The notes under the pieces were generated by a model. That model made no database searches. It saw only the letters and a program-made list of their open reading frames with translations, and was not told where the DNA came from. From Acidocella sp. (lineage in GTDB: Bacteria; Pseudomonadota; Alphaproteobacteria; Acetobacterales; Acetobacteraceae): 64,000 bases of DNA. Numbering within the stretch: position 1 is the stretch's first letter; each line of letters begins with the position of its first letter. Shown here piece by piece: positions 63,790-64,000 of this stretch. The translations under genes and the position numbers were made by a program. The stretch spans positions 1 to 64,000 of the forward strand of contig JAMFRU010000100.1 of assembly GCA_026224875.1 (NCBI GenBank). The letters run 5' to 3'.

Positions 63790-64000
63790 ATGGCTGCAAG
63801 CATGCAAATCGGCAGGGGTATCCGGCGGGATTTCCTGCTGCGCTACGGGATGGGGCTGGCGTGTTTGGCGCTGGTCCTTATTTTTGCGGCACTCCACGCG
63901 GCAGCGCCGCATATTTACGTGTTTTTCACCCGCATCCCCGATGGCGCCGGCAAACTGCACCCGTTTGTAGATTTGCGCGCGATTTTGCAGGGCGGCGCCT
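63790..64000 (+). CDS. partial membrane protein gene at the right edge
   Basis: The frame from ATG 63790 is open to the window edge (70 codons). It has a membrane helix near residues 18-40 (LLRYGMGLACLALVLIFAAL) followed by HIYVFFTRIPDGAGKLHPFVDLRAIL. The helix followed by an Asp-containing loop is reminiscent of GT87/DUF2029-type mannosyltransferase-like membrane proteins, but the fragment is too short to assign. Confidence 0.5.
   Translation, partial: MAASMQIGRGIRRDFLLRYGMGLACLALVLIFAALHAAAPHIYVFFTRIPDGAGKLHPFVDLRAILQGGA

Overview
The window is a GC-rich, gene-dense stretch of alphaproteobacterial chromosome. It carries about 70 protein genes and no rRNA, tRNA, CRISPR array or intact insertion sequence that I could find. 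The gene neighbourhoods (folB with a pteridine-reductase-type SDR, carD-ferredoxin-S4-Suv3, def-COQ9 divergent from rpsU, pgsA-moaD-moaE, pheA-kdsB divergent from a membrane cytochrome c, rph divergent from hrcA) point to Alphaproteobacteria. The intergenic hairpins and the glycine-rich Hint protein suggest Acetobacteraceae, perhaps an Acidocella/Acidiphilium-like acidophile. The family-level placement is inference from memory, not a search.

Left part (0-14 kb): a 3-oxoacid CoA-transferase pair, folC-accD, and an M48 membrane protease. Then comes a long minus-strand series, fur - olsB - sspB - fumarase - VOC protein - queA - tgt - queF - queG, which holds the late queuosine pathway with start/stop overlaps. 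tusA, rpsU, def and a COQ9-family gene follow.

Middle (14-35 kb): a degenerate gamma-glutamyltransferase-like lipoprotein, a large palindromic element, an aminotransferase, and etfBA plus 3-hydroxybutyryl-CoA dehydrogenase (fatty acid/butyrate electron flow). Next are folate-related genes, carD, ferredoxin, an S4 protein and a Suv3-type helicase, then an AT-rich AbiTii-domain gene (the only obvious accessory/defence-like gene), a DeoR regulator with a divergent SDR, and the TCA block sucC-sucD-sucA-sucB without lpd.

Right part (35-64 kb): zapE, a 2OG-Fe(II) oxygenase, a glycosyltransferase and a TVP38 protein, pgsA, moaDE, apt, radA-cvpA, two flavoproteins, purF-crcB, a strongly expressed-looking porin, rho, the Hint-domain protein, pheA-kdsB, a cytochrome c, a HisN-like phosphatase, a PhyH dioxygenase with a divergent LuxR-type regulator, rph/hrcA, a beta-hydroxyacid dehydrogenase and a 50-residue membrane protein. 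The window ends inside a membrane-protein gene.

Most genes are housekeeping. The parts most worth a second look lie between or at the edges of genes. These are hairpins that bury the queA start codon and the Shine-Dalgarno of the Hint gene, a hairpin and a sigma-54-like motif before the porin, and a recurrent triple-hairpin element at convergent gene ends. Also notable are two palindromes where strand composition flips from C-rich to G-rich, the AT-rich AbiTii gene, and a GGT-like lipoprotein with altered catalytic residues. I did not find a clear multi-gene novel system.
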